In this document: one piece after another, positions 15,166-23,596 of the stretch
Layout of the letters: each line of letters opens with the position of its first letter
Position numbering within the stretch: the stretch's first letter is position 1
Notes under the pieces: model-generated
Databases searched by the model: none
The model's input: only the letters and a program-made list of their open reading frames with translations
What the model was told of the DNA's origin: nothing
Program-made: the position numbers and the translations under genes
Source: Streptomyces sp. OR43
Lineage (GTDB): Bacteria > Actinomycetota > Actinomycetes > Streptomycetales > Streptomycetaceae
Direction: 5' to 3'
DNA: 41,892 bases
Assembly: GCF_008042275.1 (NCBI RefSeq)
Contig: NZ_RDBK01000008.1
Coordinates: 173,113 to 215,004 of the forward strand

Positions 15166-15196
15166 TAATGAGTTACAGTGGCACGCGTCGCAGATG

Positions 15197-15210
15197 CTTG
15201 GTCGACCACA
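15197..15210. promoter_or_regulatory. MarR operator candidate 2
   Basis: CTTGGTCGACCACA contains the perfect 10-bp palindrome TGGTCGACCA (15199-15208). It lies 46 bp upstream of the Old Yellow Enzyme ATG. Centre-to-centre distance to site 1 is about 45 bp, close to four helical turns. Confidence 0.65.
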
Positions 15211-15255
15211 TAGTTTTGGTTGCCCGGCCATATATCTCTTTCTGGGGGGCTTCTC

Positions 15256-16326
15256 ATGACCACCGCATTCGACGCGCTCGACCTGGCCGGCACCCCGCTC
15301 GCCAACCGCATCGCCCTGGCGCCGATGACCCGCAGCAGGGCGGGCGAGGGCGGGGCACCGGGCGAGCTGGCCGCGGAGTACTACGCCCAGCGCGCTTCCG
15401 CCGGGCTCCTCATCACCGAGGGCATCCAGCCGTCCGCCGTCGGCCAGGGTTACCCGAGCACCCCGGGGCTGCACAGCGCCGCGCAGATCGCCGGCTGGCG
15501 CAAGGTCACCGACGCCGTGCACGCCCGGGGCGGCAGGATATTCGCGCAGGTCATGCACACCGGCCGCATCGGCCACCCGGTCCTGCTGCCCGACGGGCTC
15601 GTCCCCGTAGGCGCCTCCGCCGTCGCGGCCACCGGGCAGGTCTTCACCCACGAGGGCCCGAAGGACTTCGTCACCCCGCGCGAGCTGACCGACGCCGAGA
15701 TCCGGGCGACGATCGCCGACTTCGTGACCGCGGCGCGCAACGCCGTGGACGCCGGCTTCGACGGCGTGGAGCTGCACGGCGCCAACGGATACCTGATCCA
15801 CCAGTTCCTGGCGCCCAACTCCAACCTCCGCACCGATGCGTGGGGCGGCTCCGTCGAGGGCCGGATCCGGTTCGCCCTGGAGACCGTGCGCGCCGTCGCC
15901 GCCGAGATCGGTGCCGCCCGCACCGCGATCCGCCTCTCGCCCGGCAACGGGTACAACGACATCGTCGAGCCCGCGCCCGAGGCCACATACAGCGCGCTGG
16001 TGCAGGCGATCGAGCCGCTCGGGCTCGCCTATCTGCACCTCGTCGAGGGCGCGGCCGGCGACCGTGGGCTGACCGAGTCCCTGCGCAAGCAGTTCAACGG
16101 CACCCTCGTCCTCAACCCGGCGAGTGAGGGTCCGACCGGACCCGAGGCGCTCGCCCTGATCGAGGAGGGAGTGGCCGACATCGTCTCGTACGGCGTGCTG
16201 TTCCTGGCCAACCCGGACCTGCCCGAGCGGCTGCGCGCGGGCGGCCCCTTCAACACCCCGGACGCCACCACCTTCTACGGGGGCGACCACCGCGGGTACA
16301 CGGACTACCGGGTTCTGGGAGCGTGA
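15256..16326 (+). CDS. Old Yellow Enzyme family alkene reductase (FMN, NADPH)
   Basis: 356-aa TIM-barrel flavoprotein that reduces activated C=C bonds of enones, nitroalkenes or nitrate esters. The N-terminal FMN-binding strand is ANRIALAPMTRSRAGEGGAP. Substrate-activating His and Asn are in ELHGANGYLIHQFLAPNSN (near residue 174), followed by DAWGGSVEGRIRFALE. The C-terminal phosphate-binding part is GVADIVSYGVLFLANPDLPE. ATG 15256 has GGGGGG seven bases upstream. Divergent from a MarR regulator, a well-known pairing for xenobiotic or electrophile detoxification. Confidence 0.95.
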   Translation: MTTAFDALDLAGTPLANRIALAPMTRSRAGEGGAPGELAAEYYAQRASAGLLITEGIQPSAVGQGYPSTPGLHSAAQIAGWRKVTDAVHARGGRIFAQVMHTGRIGHPVLLPDGLVPVGASAVAATGQVFTHEGPKDFVTPRELTDAEIRATIADFVTAARNAVDAGFDGVELHGANGYLIHQFLAPNSNLRTDAWGGSVEGRIRFALETVRAVAAEIGAARTAIRLSPGNGYNDIVEPAPEATYSALVQAIEPLGLAYLHLVEGAAGDRGLTESLRKQFNGTLVLNPASEGPTGPEALALIEEGVADIVSYGVLFLANPDLPERLRAGGPFNTPDATTFYGGDHRGYTDYRVLGA

Positions 16327-16384
16327 CGCCGGGCGGCAGGGGCCTGGGGAAGGCACGGGTTCCGCTGTGCGCGCCCTCACCGCC

Positions 16385-16421
16385 GGACGGCTGACGCGTC
16401 ACCCCGACGCGTCAGCCGTCC
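16385..16421. terminator. Bidirectional terminator between convergent genes
   Basis: GGACGGCTGACGCGTC (16385-16400) and GACGCGTCAGCCGTCC (16406-16421) form a perfect 16-bp stem with a 5-base loop. It lies between the Old Yellow Enzyme stop (16326) and the protease stop (16532). The remaining ~110 bp of this gap is GC-rich with nothing else recognisable. Confidence 0.85.
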
Positions 16422-16531
16422 CGAGGCCCCGGCGGACTCGGTGTTTCGGCCGGCCGGCGTGGACGCCGTCCGCCGGTTCCGGCACCTCGGTGTGCGGCGG
16501 GCCCGGCCCGAGGGTGGGCCCGCCGCGGTCC

Positions 16532-19500
16532 CTACGCCTTCTTCAGGGTGAAGTCGGTGGTCACCGTTCCCTTCTTGACGACCTTGACGGTGGCCACCGT
16601 CGGGGCGTAACCGTCCTTGGCGACGATCACGGTGAGGGGGTTGTTACGGGCGTCCAGCCAGAGGGAGTAGTGGCCGTCCTTGTCCGTGATCAGGGTGTAC
16701 GAGGACGCCCATGAGTCGATCTGGACGGTCGCCCCCTTGAGGGGTGCCGTGGCGCCGGTGGCCGACTTGCCGAGCACCGTTCCGGTGATCTTGCCCCAGG
16801 TGTTCGGCGGGGCCACCGTCATGGTGACGGGGACCGGTGCCACCGGGTAGGGGGTGCTGGCCGAGATGCCGATCTGGGCCGTGAACTCACCGGGCTGGGT
16901 GATCTCCTCGACCGAGGCGTTCAACGCCACCGCGACCGAGACGCTGTCCCCCGGGTGGAGTTTGACCTCCGAGGTGTCCAGCGACAGCCAGCTGACGTCC
17001 GAGCCGCCGGCCTGGTCGTAACCGGCCAGCAGTTCCACCGCGGTGGACGGGGAGCTGGGAGCGTCCGCCCCGCCGACCTTGTAGAAGCCGGGGGCACCGC
17101 CGCCGCGGTAGGTCGCCACGTCGGCGTTGGGCAGGGACGACCAGGTCCCGGCGTCCGGGTCGTAGGCGTACCCCGCATTGGTGAGGGCGCCGCCGCTGAC
17201 ACCGGAGGAGACCAGCAGCAGCCCGTTGGCCGACGTGTAGGACGAGGCCCACACGGTCTCCGGCATGTCCGGCAGGGCCGACCAGGAGTCGGCGGACGGG
17301 TCGTAGGCGTACGCGGACTTCAGCTCACCGGCACTGTTGGTACCGCCGGCGCAGTACAGCAGCCCGCTGATGCTGCCGCAGGATTCCCAGGCGACGTTCT
17401 CCGGGTAGTCCGCCGCGGTGGACCACGAGTTGTCCGACGGGTCGTACACCGTCACCGCGGTGGAGCCGCACGCGGTGGTGCAGCCGCCGACGGAGTACAG
17501 CTTGCCGTTCAGGACCGCGGAGCCCGCGCCCGCCAGTGGAGCCGGCGAGGAGGCACCGGTCGTCCAGGTGTTGGAGGCGGGGTCGTAGATCTCCAGCTTG
17601 GCGTCCGGATCCCCGCCGGCGCCCCAGCCGCCGGCGATGTACAGCTTCCCGTTGATGAAGCCGCGGGCCGGCGCCTCCCGGGTGTCGGCCGCGTCGGCCA
17701 GCTTCGTCCAGCCGTCCGCCGCGTCGTAGGAGTACAGCGACCTGGTGTCGTCCGTACCGTCGTACCCGAACGCCGAGTAGATCTTGCCGTCGTTCACGGC
17801 GACCGCGTTGTCCATGATGGCCTCGGGCAGATCGGCCACCGTCTGCCAGGCGTCACCGCCTTCGGCCGGAGAGGCCGTGGCACCGGCGGTTCTGCCGGCC
17901 TTCCGGCTCTTCGACGACAGGGGCGAGTAGGACCCCTTCTCGCTGATCAGCGGGGCGCCCGAGGCGGCCGGTGTGTAGGCGCCGCTCTTCTCCTCCAGCT
18001 TGACGGTGGCGTCGGCGCCACCGGTGTTCTTGATCGTGACGGTTCTGGTGGCCGCACCGCCCCAGGCGAGCGGGGCGGTGACCGCGGCGGGGGTGACCTT
18101 GAGACGTCCCGCCTTGAGGGAGAAGTTCTTGGTCACGGTCGAGTCGGCGGCGAGGGTCACAGCCTTGGAGGCGCTGGTGTACTTGGCCTTCGCGGCCGTC
18201 ACCGTCTGCTTGCCGACCGGCGCGAAGGCCCAGAAGAAGCCGTCACCGAGCGCCGCGTCGTCCGGGGTGGCGGCCGAGGTCGTGCTCACGGCGCCGTCGC
18301 CGGTACCGGTGAGAGTCCCGCCTGCGATGCCGGAACCGGTGTTGGCGTCGGTGACCTGCCCGACGACAAGGCCGCCGGGGACGGCCGACAGACCGCGCGA
18401 ACCGATGAACACGTCATCGAGCTGCCACCACCAGCTGAACTTGCCGGTGAAGTGGAACCGTACCCGGACGTCGGACTCGCCGGCTTGGCCGGTGAGCGCA
18501 AGAGTGACCTTGGAGCCGGTGACGGCGGTGGTGTGCGAGGAGACCTTGGACCAGGTGGTGCCACCGTCCGAGCTCACCTCGACGTCGGCCTTCTGGCCGG
18601 AGTACGGCTTGTAGCTGGTCCGGTAGCTCAGCTCGGGCAGCTCCGTGCCCGAGAAGTCGAAGGACGGGCTGGTCAGTGTGGAGTCCTGGACCTTCCCGCT
18701 GCCCGCCTTGTCGCTGTCCACGATGGCGAAGGCGCCCTTGCCGCCGGTGGTGTTCGTCCGCTTGCCCGGGTCGTCGAACTCCCATCCGCCGGTGGTGCCC
18801 TCGGCGTTGTCGACGGTCCAGCCCTCGGGTGCCGATGTGGTCGAGTCGAAGGGCTCGGTGACGCCCTCGTCCGTGACGGTGTAACCGGGCGCGGTGCCCG
18901 CCCAGACGTCCACCGGCAGGGCCACATTGGCGGAGACCGCCGAAGCGCCCACAGTGATGTCCTTGGTGGCGCTCCGGTAGCCCGGGTAGTTGCTCGTGAC
19001 CTTAAGGGTGTACGACTTGCCGGCCGGGAGGTCGAGCGCGTAGGTGCCGGTGGCCGGGTCGGTCTCGACGGGCGTGCCGGGCGCCCCCTCGACGCTGATG
19101 GCCGCGTAGAGCGGCCAGCCGTGGCCGGAGCCGTCGGTGACCTTGCCGGACACGGTCCGGGTCGGGACCGGGGTGAGTGCGAGGTTCCTGGTCACCGCGG
19201 TGCCGTCGGTGATCTCGACGCCGGGGAAGGTGGCCGTGGTGTAGCCGTAGGCGGCGACCTTCAGGTCGTAGGTGCCCGGCGGAAGAGTCAGCGAATAGCT
19301 GCCGTCCGCACCGGACGCGGCCCGGGAGTCGCCCGCGGTGATCTCCGCGCCCGCGAGGGGTTCGCCGGTGGCGGCGTCGGTGACGCCCCCGCTCAGCACG
19401 CCGTGCGGCCCGCTGCGGAAGGCCTGCACGCCGTTGGGTGTACCGAGACCGGTCGGACCGTCCCAGCCCGTACCCGCGCCGCACAGCTTGGCCGGGGTGC

Positions 19501-20704
19501 AGGAACCGTTGGTGCCGTCCACGACGTCGTTCAGACCGCTGCCGCCGGCCGCGTAGGGGTAGGCGGCCGGGTAGGAGCCCGCGGGCGGGGTGCCGGCGGC
19601 CGCGTACACGCCGGCGATGATGGGTGAGGAGGCGCTGGTGCCGCCGTAGACGGCCCAGCCGTCCCCGCCGTAGGTCTGGTAGACCGAGACACCGGTCAAC
19701 GGGTCGGCGACCGCGGCGACATCGGAGACCGCTCGCTTGCCGCAATCAGTGCTGACGCCCTCCTGCCAGGCCGGCCGGGCCTCGTAGAGCGAGCAGCCGG
19801 AGCCCGGTCCGCCGTAGCTGTTGAACCAGACCGATTCGGACCAGCCGCGGGCGGTGGAGGAGTCCTGCTCCAGGGCCGTGCCGCCCACGGAGGTCACGTA
19901 CTGGGAGGCTGCGGGGTAGGAGACGCCGTACGCGCTGTCGCCCGAGGAGGCGACCACGGCGACGCCCGGGTGGTTGTAGTGGGCGTCGAATTCGGTGGTC
20001 TCCGCCGGGTCCTCACCACTGCCCGGAACGCTGGAGTAGCCCGTGCCGTAGGAGTTCGAGACGTACTTGGCGCCCTGGGCGACCGCCTGGTCCACGGCGG
20101 CGCCCATGTCCTCGAAACTGGCGGAGTCGGCTTCGACCAGGACGATCTTCGCGTACGGCGCGGCGGCCGAGACCATGTCCAGGTCGAGCGAGATCTCGCC
20201 GGCCCAGCCGCTGTCGGCCGCCGGGTAGTCGGTGCCACCGCGCTGGTCGACCTTCTTGAAGCAGCCGTTGTCCGTGGTGCAGGCCGGCAGTCCGTACTGC
20301 GCCCGGTAGACCGCGAGGTCCTCCTCGGCCGTCGGGCCGTCGTAGGCATCGACGATGGCGATCGTCTGACCCGCCCCGCCGTCGGCCGGCAGGTTGTAGG
20401 CCCCCTGGAGCGCGGTGGCGCCCCACCCGTCCGGGGTGGCGGCGTCGGGCTGGACGCCCTTCCTGGCGCTCACGTCGGTGCGGCGCAGGGCGAAGCAGCG
20501 GACGTGGCCGGGACCGGGATCGGCGCAGGAAGCCTCCACGGACGGTTTCGTGGTCGGGTCAGTACTCGCGGAAGCCGTCGCGGTCGCTGCCGGAGCGGTG
20601 AGTCCCAGTAATGCGATGGCTGAGGCGCCGGCCAGGGCGGTCAGCCCGGTCCAGGCGGATCTTGTCCGTCTGGCAGCCGGTCTGGATATGCCGGTGACAG
20701 TCAA
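16532..20704 (-). CDS. Giant secreted S53 (sedolisin) peptidase with carboxypeptidase-regulatory-like and Kelch domains
   Basis: About 1,390 aa, exported. A signal peptide (TALAGASAIALLGLTAPAATA) leads to the S53 domain with catalytic Glu and Asp in GEISLDLDM (near residues 170/174), oxyanion Asp in ASSGDSAYG and nucleophile Ser in YGGTSASSPI (near 357). The calcium-site pattern LNDVVDG with GWDGPTGLGTPNG follows. Then come two carboxypeptidase-regulatory-like beta domains (GVTDAATGEPLAGAEITAG; GKVTDGSGHGWPLYAAI), an EPFDSTT...GWTVDN beta-sandwich, a third such domain, six Kelch blades (for example KLYIAGGWGAGGDP, YDPASNTW) and a last regulatory-like domain. The usual long pro-kumamolisin prodomain is absent or very short. 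The TTG at 20704 has GGGAGA upstream; ATGs at 20719 and 20728 are alternatives with no ribosome site. Likely an extracellular protein-degrading enzyme; the partner of the propeller is unknown. Confidence 0.93.
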   Translation of the reverse strand: MTVTGISRPAARRTRSAWTGLTALAGASAIALLGLTAPAATATASASTDPTTKPSVEASCADPGPGHVRCFALRRTDVSARKGVQPDAATPDGWGATALQGAYNLPADGGAGQTIAIVDAYDGPTAEEDLAVYRAQYGLPACTTDNGCFKKVDQRGGTDYPAADSGWAGEISLDLDMVSAAAPYAKIVLVEADSASFEDMGAAVDQAVAQGAKYVSNSYGTGYSSVPGSGEDPAETTEFDAHYNHPGVAVVASSGDSAYGVSYPAASQYVTSVGGTALEQDSSTARGWSESVWFNSYGGPGSGCSLYEARPAWQEGVSTDCGKRAVSDVAAVADPLTGVSVYQTYGGDGWAVYGGTSASSPIIAGVYAAAGTPPAGSYPAAYPYAAGGSGLNDVVDGTNGSCTPAKLCGAGTGWDGPTGLGTPNGVQAFRSGPHGVLSGGVTDAATGEPLAGAEITAGDSRAASGADGSYSLTLPPGTYDLKVAAYGYTTATFPGVEITDGTAVTRNLALTPVPTRTVSGKVTDGSGHGWPLYAAISVEGAPGTPVETDPATGTYALDLPAGKSYTLKVTSNYPGYRSATKDITVGASAVSANVALPVDVWAGTAPGYTVTDEGVTEPFDSTTSAPEGWTVDNAEGTTGGWEFDDPGKRTNTTGGKGAFAIVDSDKAGSGKVQDSTLTSPSFDFSGTELPELSYRTSYKPYSGQKADVEVSSDGGTTWSKVSSHTTAVTGSKVTLALTGQAGESDVRVRFHFTGKFSWWWQLDDVFIGSRGLSAVPGGLVVGQVTDANTGSGIAGGTLTGTGDGAVSTTSAATPDDAALGDGFFWAFAPVGKQTVTAAKAKYTSASKAVTLAADSTVTKNFSLKAGRLKVTPAAVTAPLAWGGAATRTVTIKNTGGADATVKLEEKSGAYTPAASGAPLISEKGSYSPLSSKSRKAGRTAGATASPAEGGDAWQTVADLPEAIMDNAVAVNDGKIYSAFGYDGTDDTRSLYSYDAADGWTKLADAADTREAPARGFINGKLYIAGGWGAGGDPDAKLEIYDPASNTWTTGASSPAPLAGAGSAVLNGKLYSVGGCTTACGSTAVTVYDPSDNSWSTAADYPENVAWESCGSISGLLYCAGGTNSAGELKSAYAYDPSADSWSALPDMPETVWASSYTSANGLLLVSSGVSGGALTNAGYAYDPDAGTWSSLPNADVATYRGGGAPGFYKVGGADAPSSPSTAVELLAGYDQAGGSDVSWLSLDTSEVKLHPGDSVSVAVALNASVEEITQPGEFTAQIGISASTPYPVAPVPVTMTVAPPNTWGKITGTVLGKSATGATAPLKGATVQIDSWASSYTLITDKDGHYSLWLDARNNPLTVIVAKDGYAPTVATVKVVKKGTVTTDFTLKKA

Positions 20705-20755
20705 TTGCGTGTCTCCCATGTGATGCACGGGTCGACCACACGCTTTTCAGGTCGA

Positions 20756-20774
20756 CGGCGAATGGTATTCGCCG
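20756..20774. promoter_or_regulatory. Palindrome in the protease promoter region
   Basis: CGGCGAAT-GGT-ATTCGCCG, perfect 8-bp arms with a 3-base centre, 52 bp upstream of the protease TTG. A TTGACA hexamer on the minus strand lies further upstream (20808-20813), though a good -10 at the right distance is not obvious. Candidate operator for the protease. Confidence 0.5.
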
Positions 20775-20898
20775 GTCACCACTTAGCCGGTATTTGGGAG
20801 GCATATGTCAATGATGCGATCGTTAATTGTTTATTTCTCGCGGGCCGAAGTGGATCATTTCGAGCGAATCGAGCGGAAAGAGGCGTTCGGTCGATTCC

Positions 20899-20914
20899 AG
20901 TGGTCTAGGCCTGA
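20899..20914. promoter_or_regulatory. Degenerate DasR-like box (dre)
   Basis: AGTGGTCTAGGCCTGA matches the known DasR consensus ACTGGTCTAGACCACT at about 11 of 16 positions, keeping the TGGTCTAG core. It is about 195 bp upstream of the protease start. Confidence 0.35.
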
Positions 20915-21540
20915 CGGGCCGCCCACCGTTCGACTCGCGCGATGGCGGGATGCGTGGGGTTTGGGGTGGCGTTGCCGAGGGTGAACCCATCTACCGTTAA
21001 GCCGCGATATCACCGGTCAAAAGTGACGTCCGGGTTGGCAGGGTCGGGGCGGCCGTGCTCGGCGGTGTGCGTTCGGGGAGTAGTCCGAACTCGCCAGTAT
21101 GGGGAGTTCCGTTCCAGCCACGTGATCATGGTTCATCGGGGCGGAGGTTCCGGGGTGGCGCCCGTGACCGGCGCACTCGCTGATGGGGGAATGATTTCGC
21201 GACTGGTTTCGGACATGATTTGTGTAGGCGGCACGGGTGTGGTCGATATCTGCTTGCGGGTGTCCATGGGAAATTCCGCTCCGCTTGCGGGTTCCGTGTG
21301 GCGGTTTGCCGATCGGGCGGAAAAGAGCCGAAAGCGGGAGTGGGTGGAATGTTTATCCGCGGCGGCCCGGTGAAGATACCGGCGAGCCGGGGGAGTCAAA
21401 CCCGGTTCGAAGGGTTTCTGGATGGAAATGCGGAAGGTGGAAGGGGAGGTGTCCGGTTCGCGGGGCCGGGCCTCGCGGTCCCGCTGTCCCCGTGACGTAC
21501 GGAGGGGTGCGTTCGTGCGGCCGGGGTCCACCTCGTGCCT

Positions 21541-21556
21541 ATTGGTCTAGACCGCA
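21541..21556. promoter_or_regulatory. DasR-like box (dre)
   Basis: ATTGGTCTAGACCGCA contains the perfect palindrome GGTCTAGACC and matches the DasR consensus ACTGGTCTAGACCACT at about 13 of 16 positions. DasR is the GntR-family regulator of chitin and N-acetylglucosamine use in Streptomyces. The site lies 98 bp downstream of the LacI stop and about 840 bp upstream of the protease, so its target is unclear. Confidence 0.5.
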
Positions 21557-21653
21557 TCGCGGCACCCGCAGGGTGGCGCCTTCGGGAGGTGCCGCCGGGG
21601 TGTGGCCGCGGCCGTTCCGGCGGGCCGTGGTCACGGGCGCCGGGGCGCCCACC

Positions 21654-22688
21654 TCACGCCGACTCGCGGCGGACCAGCTCCGTGGGCAGGATCACCGCGG
21701 CGGGGTCCTCCCCGCCGATCTGCGCCAGCAGCACCCGCACCATCTCGGCGCTGATCCGGTCCCACGGCTGACGGATCGTCGTCAGCGCGGGCCGGGAGGC
21801 GAGGGCCGCGGGGGAGTCGTCGAACCCGCCCACCGCGACGTCCTGCGGCACCCGGCGCCCCGCCTTCTCCAGAGCGGCGAGCACGCCCTGGGCCATCAGG
21901 TCCGAGGCGACGAACACCGCGTCCAGGTCGGGCGCCCGTTCCAGCAGCAGCCCGGCCGCCGCCTCGCCGCCCGCCCGGCTGTAGTCGCCCGGCACGATCA
22001 GCGCGTCGTCGGCGGGCAGTCCGCAGTCGGCCAGCATCTCGCGGTAGCCGGCCAGCCGCTCCACACCGCCCGGGGTGTCCAGCGGTCCGCTGACCGTACC
22101 GATCCGGCGGCGCCCCGACTCGTACAGGAAACGCACCATCTCCCGGGCGCCGTCCCGGTCGTCGGCCGCCACATAGCTGACCTTGGAGCCCTGTCCGAGC
22201 GGCTTTCCGCAGGCGACCAGGGGGACGCCCGCCTCGTGCAGCTGGGCGGCGACCGGGTCGCCCGAGTGGCTGGAGACCAGCAGGACCCCGTCCACATGGC
22301 CGGCGATGTAGCGCATGTTCCGGCGGCGCTCCGCCTCCGTGCCCGCGATCATCAGCAGCAACGGGATGTCGTGCGCGGCGAGCGCGCTCGTGCAGCCGCG
22401 CAGCAGCACATTGAAGTTCGGGTCCTCGAAGAACCGCTCCTGCGGCTCGGTGAGCAGGAACGCCACCGAGTCGGAGCGGCCCGTGATCAGCGACCTGGCG
22501 TGCCGGTTCACCGTGTAACCGGTCTTGCGGATCGCGGAGTTGACCGCGTCCAGCGCGGCCGGACTGACGTTGTGACCGCCGTTCAGCACCCGGGAGACCG
22601 TGCCCCGGGAGACCCCGGCCTCCCGCGCCACGTCATGGATCGTCGGCGGCCGTCGGCGTCCCGTACCGGTCTGTTCTGTGCGGCTCAT
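21654..22688 (-). CDS. LacI-family repressor of the galactan locus
   Basis: 344 aa. The N-terminal LacI helix-turn-helix and hinge read PPTIHDVAREAGVSRGTVSR, then VLNGGHNVSPAALDAV. A periplasmic-binding-like effector domain follows (VDGVLLVSSHSGDPVAAQL; AVFVASDLMAQGVLAALEKA; VAVGGFDDSPAALASRPALT). The start at ATG 22688 gives the standard N terminus; the same frame is open far upstream inside the permease gene but is not coding there. It follows the second permease by 41 bp on the same strand and is probably the last gene of that operon. Its likely operators are the CTGTGA-type palindrome before the binding-protein gene and a second, weaker site before the beta-galactosidase. The inducer is presumably galactose or a galacto-oligosaccharide. 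Confidence 0.93.
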   Translation of the reverse strand: MSRTEQTGTGRRRPPTIHDVAREAGVSRGTVSRVLNGGHNVSPAALDAVNSAIRKTGYTVNRHARSLITGRSDSVAFLLTEPQERFFEDPNFNVLLRGCTSALAAHDIPLLLMIAGTEAERRRNMRYIAGHVDGVLLVSSHSGDPVAAQLHEAGVPLVACGKPLGQGSKVSYVAADDRDGAREMVRFLYESGRRRIGTVSGPLDTPGGVERLAGYREMLADCGLPADDALIVPGDYSRAGGEAAAGLLLERAPDLDAVFVASDLMAQGVLAALEKAGRRVPQDVAVGGFDDSPAALASRPALTTIRQPWDRISAEMVRVLLAQIGGEDPAAVILPTELVRRESA

Positions 22689-22729
22689 GGTGCGTGATCT
22701 TTCATCAAGTGACGTCCTGGCGGGGCCCG

Positions 22730-23596
22730 TCAGGACTTTACGGCCCCGGAGAGCAGGTCGAGGCTCCAGAACCGCTGGATGACCAGGAACAGGGCGATCA
22801 GCGGGACGATGGCCAGCAACGCCCCCGTGATCACCAGCGTATAGAGGGCCGGAGTGGTGGAACCCTGCTGGAGCAGGGTGAAGAGGCCCAGTGTGACCGG
22901 GAACTTCTCGTCGTCGCCGAGCATGATGTACGGCAGCAGGAAGTTGTTCCAGATCGCGACGAACTGGAAGAGGAAGACGGTCACCAGGCCCGGCACCATC
23001 ATCGGCAGCGCGATGGTCCGGAAGATCCGCCACTCCCCGCCGCCGTCCATCCGGCCGGCCTCGATCACATCGCCCGGCACGGCGGCCGCCGCGTAGATCC
23101 GGGCGAGGTACACCCCGTACGGGGAGAGGATCACCGGCAGCATCACCGACAGGTACGAGTCGGTCAGGTCGGCCTTCGCCATCAGCAGGTACTGCGGCAC
23201 CGCCAGGATCACCGGCGGCATCAGCACCCCGGCCAGCAGGATGTTGAAGATGCTCTCCCGGCCGCGGAATCGGTACACCGCCAGCGCGTATCCCGAGACG
23301 GCGGAGACAGCCGTGGACAGCAGCGCGCCCACCCCGGCGTAGAGGGCCGAGTTGGCCATCCACTTCCAGTAGACGCCGTCCCGGTACGCGGACAGGTCGG
23401 CGACGTTGTCCGCGAAGCCGGAGCCGGGCAGGAAGGTGAAGGTGGAGAAGAGCTCGCTGCCGGACTTGGTCGAGGCGACCAGGATCCAGGCGACGGGCAG
23501 CAGACAGTAGAGCGCGCCGAGCAGCAGGGCGGCGGTGGGCACGAGGGCGAACCGGCGGGGGGCCGCGGTCAGGGGCCTCAGGTGCGGCGTGGTCAC
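22730..23596 (-). CDS. ABC sugar transporter permease (MalG/GanQ-like)
   Basis: 288-aa inner-membrane permease of a CUT1-type carbohydrate importer. It has six predicted membrane segments and the coupling motif EAGRMDGGGEWRIFRTIALP (EAA loop) that contacts the ATPase. GTG 23596 overlaps the stop of the preceding permease by four bases (GTGA). As usual for CUT1 systems in Streptomyces, no ATPase is encoded here; a shared MsiK-type ATPase elsewhere would energise it. Gene order binding protein, permease 1, permease 2, LacI matches galacto-oligosaccharide importers. Confidence 0.95.
   Translation of the reverse strand: MTTPHLRPLTAAPRRFALVPTAALLLGALYCLLPVAWILVASTKSGSELFSTFTFLPGSGFADNVADLSAYRDGVYWKWMANSALYAGVGALLSTAVSAVSGYALAVYRFRGRESIFNILLAGVLMPPVILAVPQYLLMAKADLTDSYLSVMLPVILSPYGVYLARIYAAAAVPGDVIEAGRMDGGGEWRIFRTIALPMMVPGLVTVFLFQFVAIWNNFLLPYIMLGDDEKFPVTLGLFTLLQQGSTTPALYTLVITGALLAIVPLIALFLVIQRFWSLDLLSGAVKS

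Larger units (their letters stand above)
20775..21653. other. Long intergenic region without a supported gene
   Basis: About 880 bp with lower GC than its surroundings, especially around 20800-20840. Short frames exist on both strands (for example 20942-21373 plus), but they lack Streptomyces codon bias, ribosome sites and recognisable domains. It holds two DasR-like boxes (listed separately) and a small hairpin at 21398-21417 (AAACCC, loop GGTTCGAA, GGGTTT) that resembles a lone T-arm but has no surrounding tRNA. Confidence 0.6.

Noticed and set aside
16955..19627. An 890-codon open frame on the plus strand opposite the S53 protease
   Set aside because: Antisense shadow; no domain, ribosome site or sensible composition, while the minus strand shows an intact protease.
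20942..21373. A 143-codon plus-strand frame in the gene-poor interval
   Set aside because: No ribosome site, weak codon bias, no domain; overlapping frames on the other strand look equally random.
21398..21417. Hairpin AAACCC-GGTTCGAA-GGGTTT resembling a tRNA T-arm
   Set aside because: No acceptor, D or anticodon arms fit around it, so it is not a tRNA or a recognisable att-site fragment.
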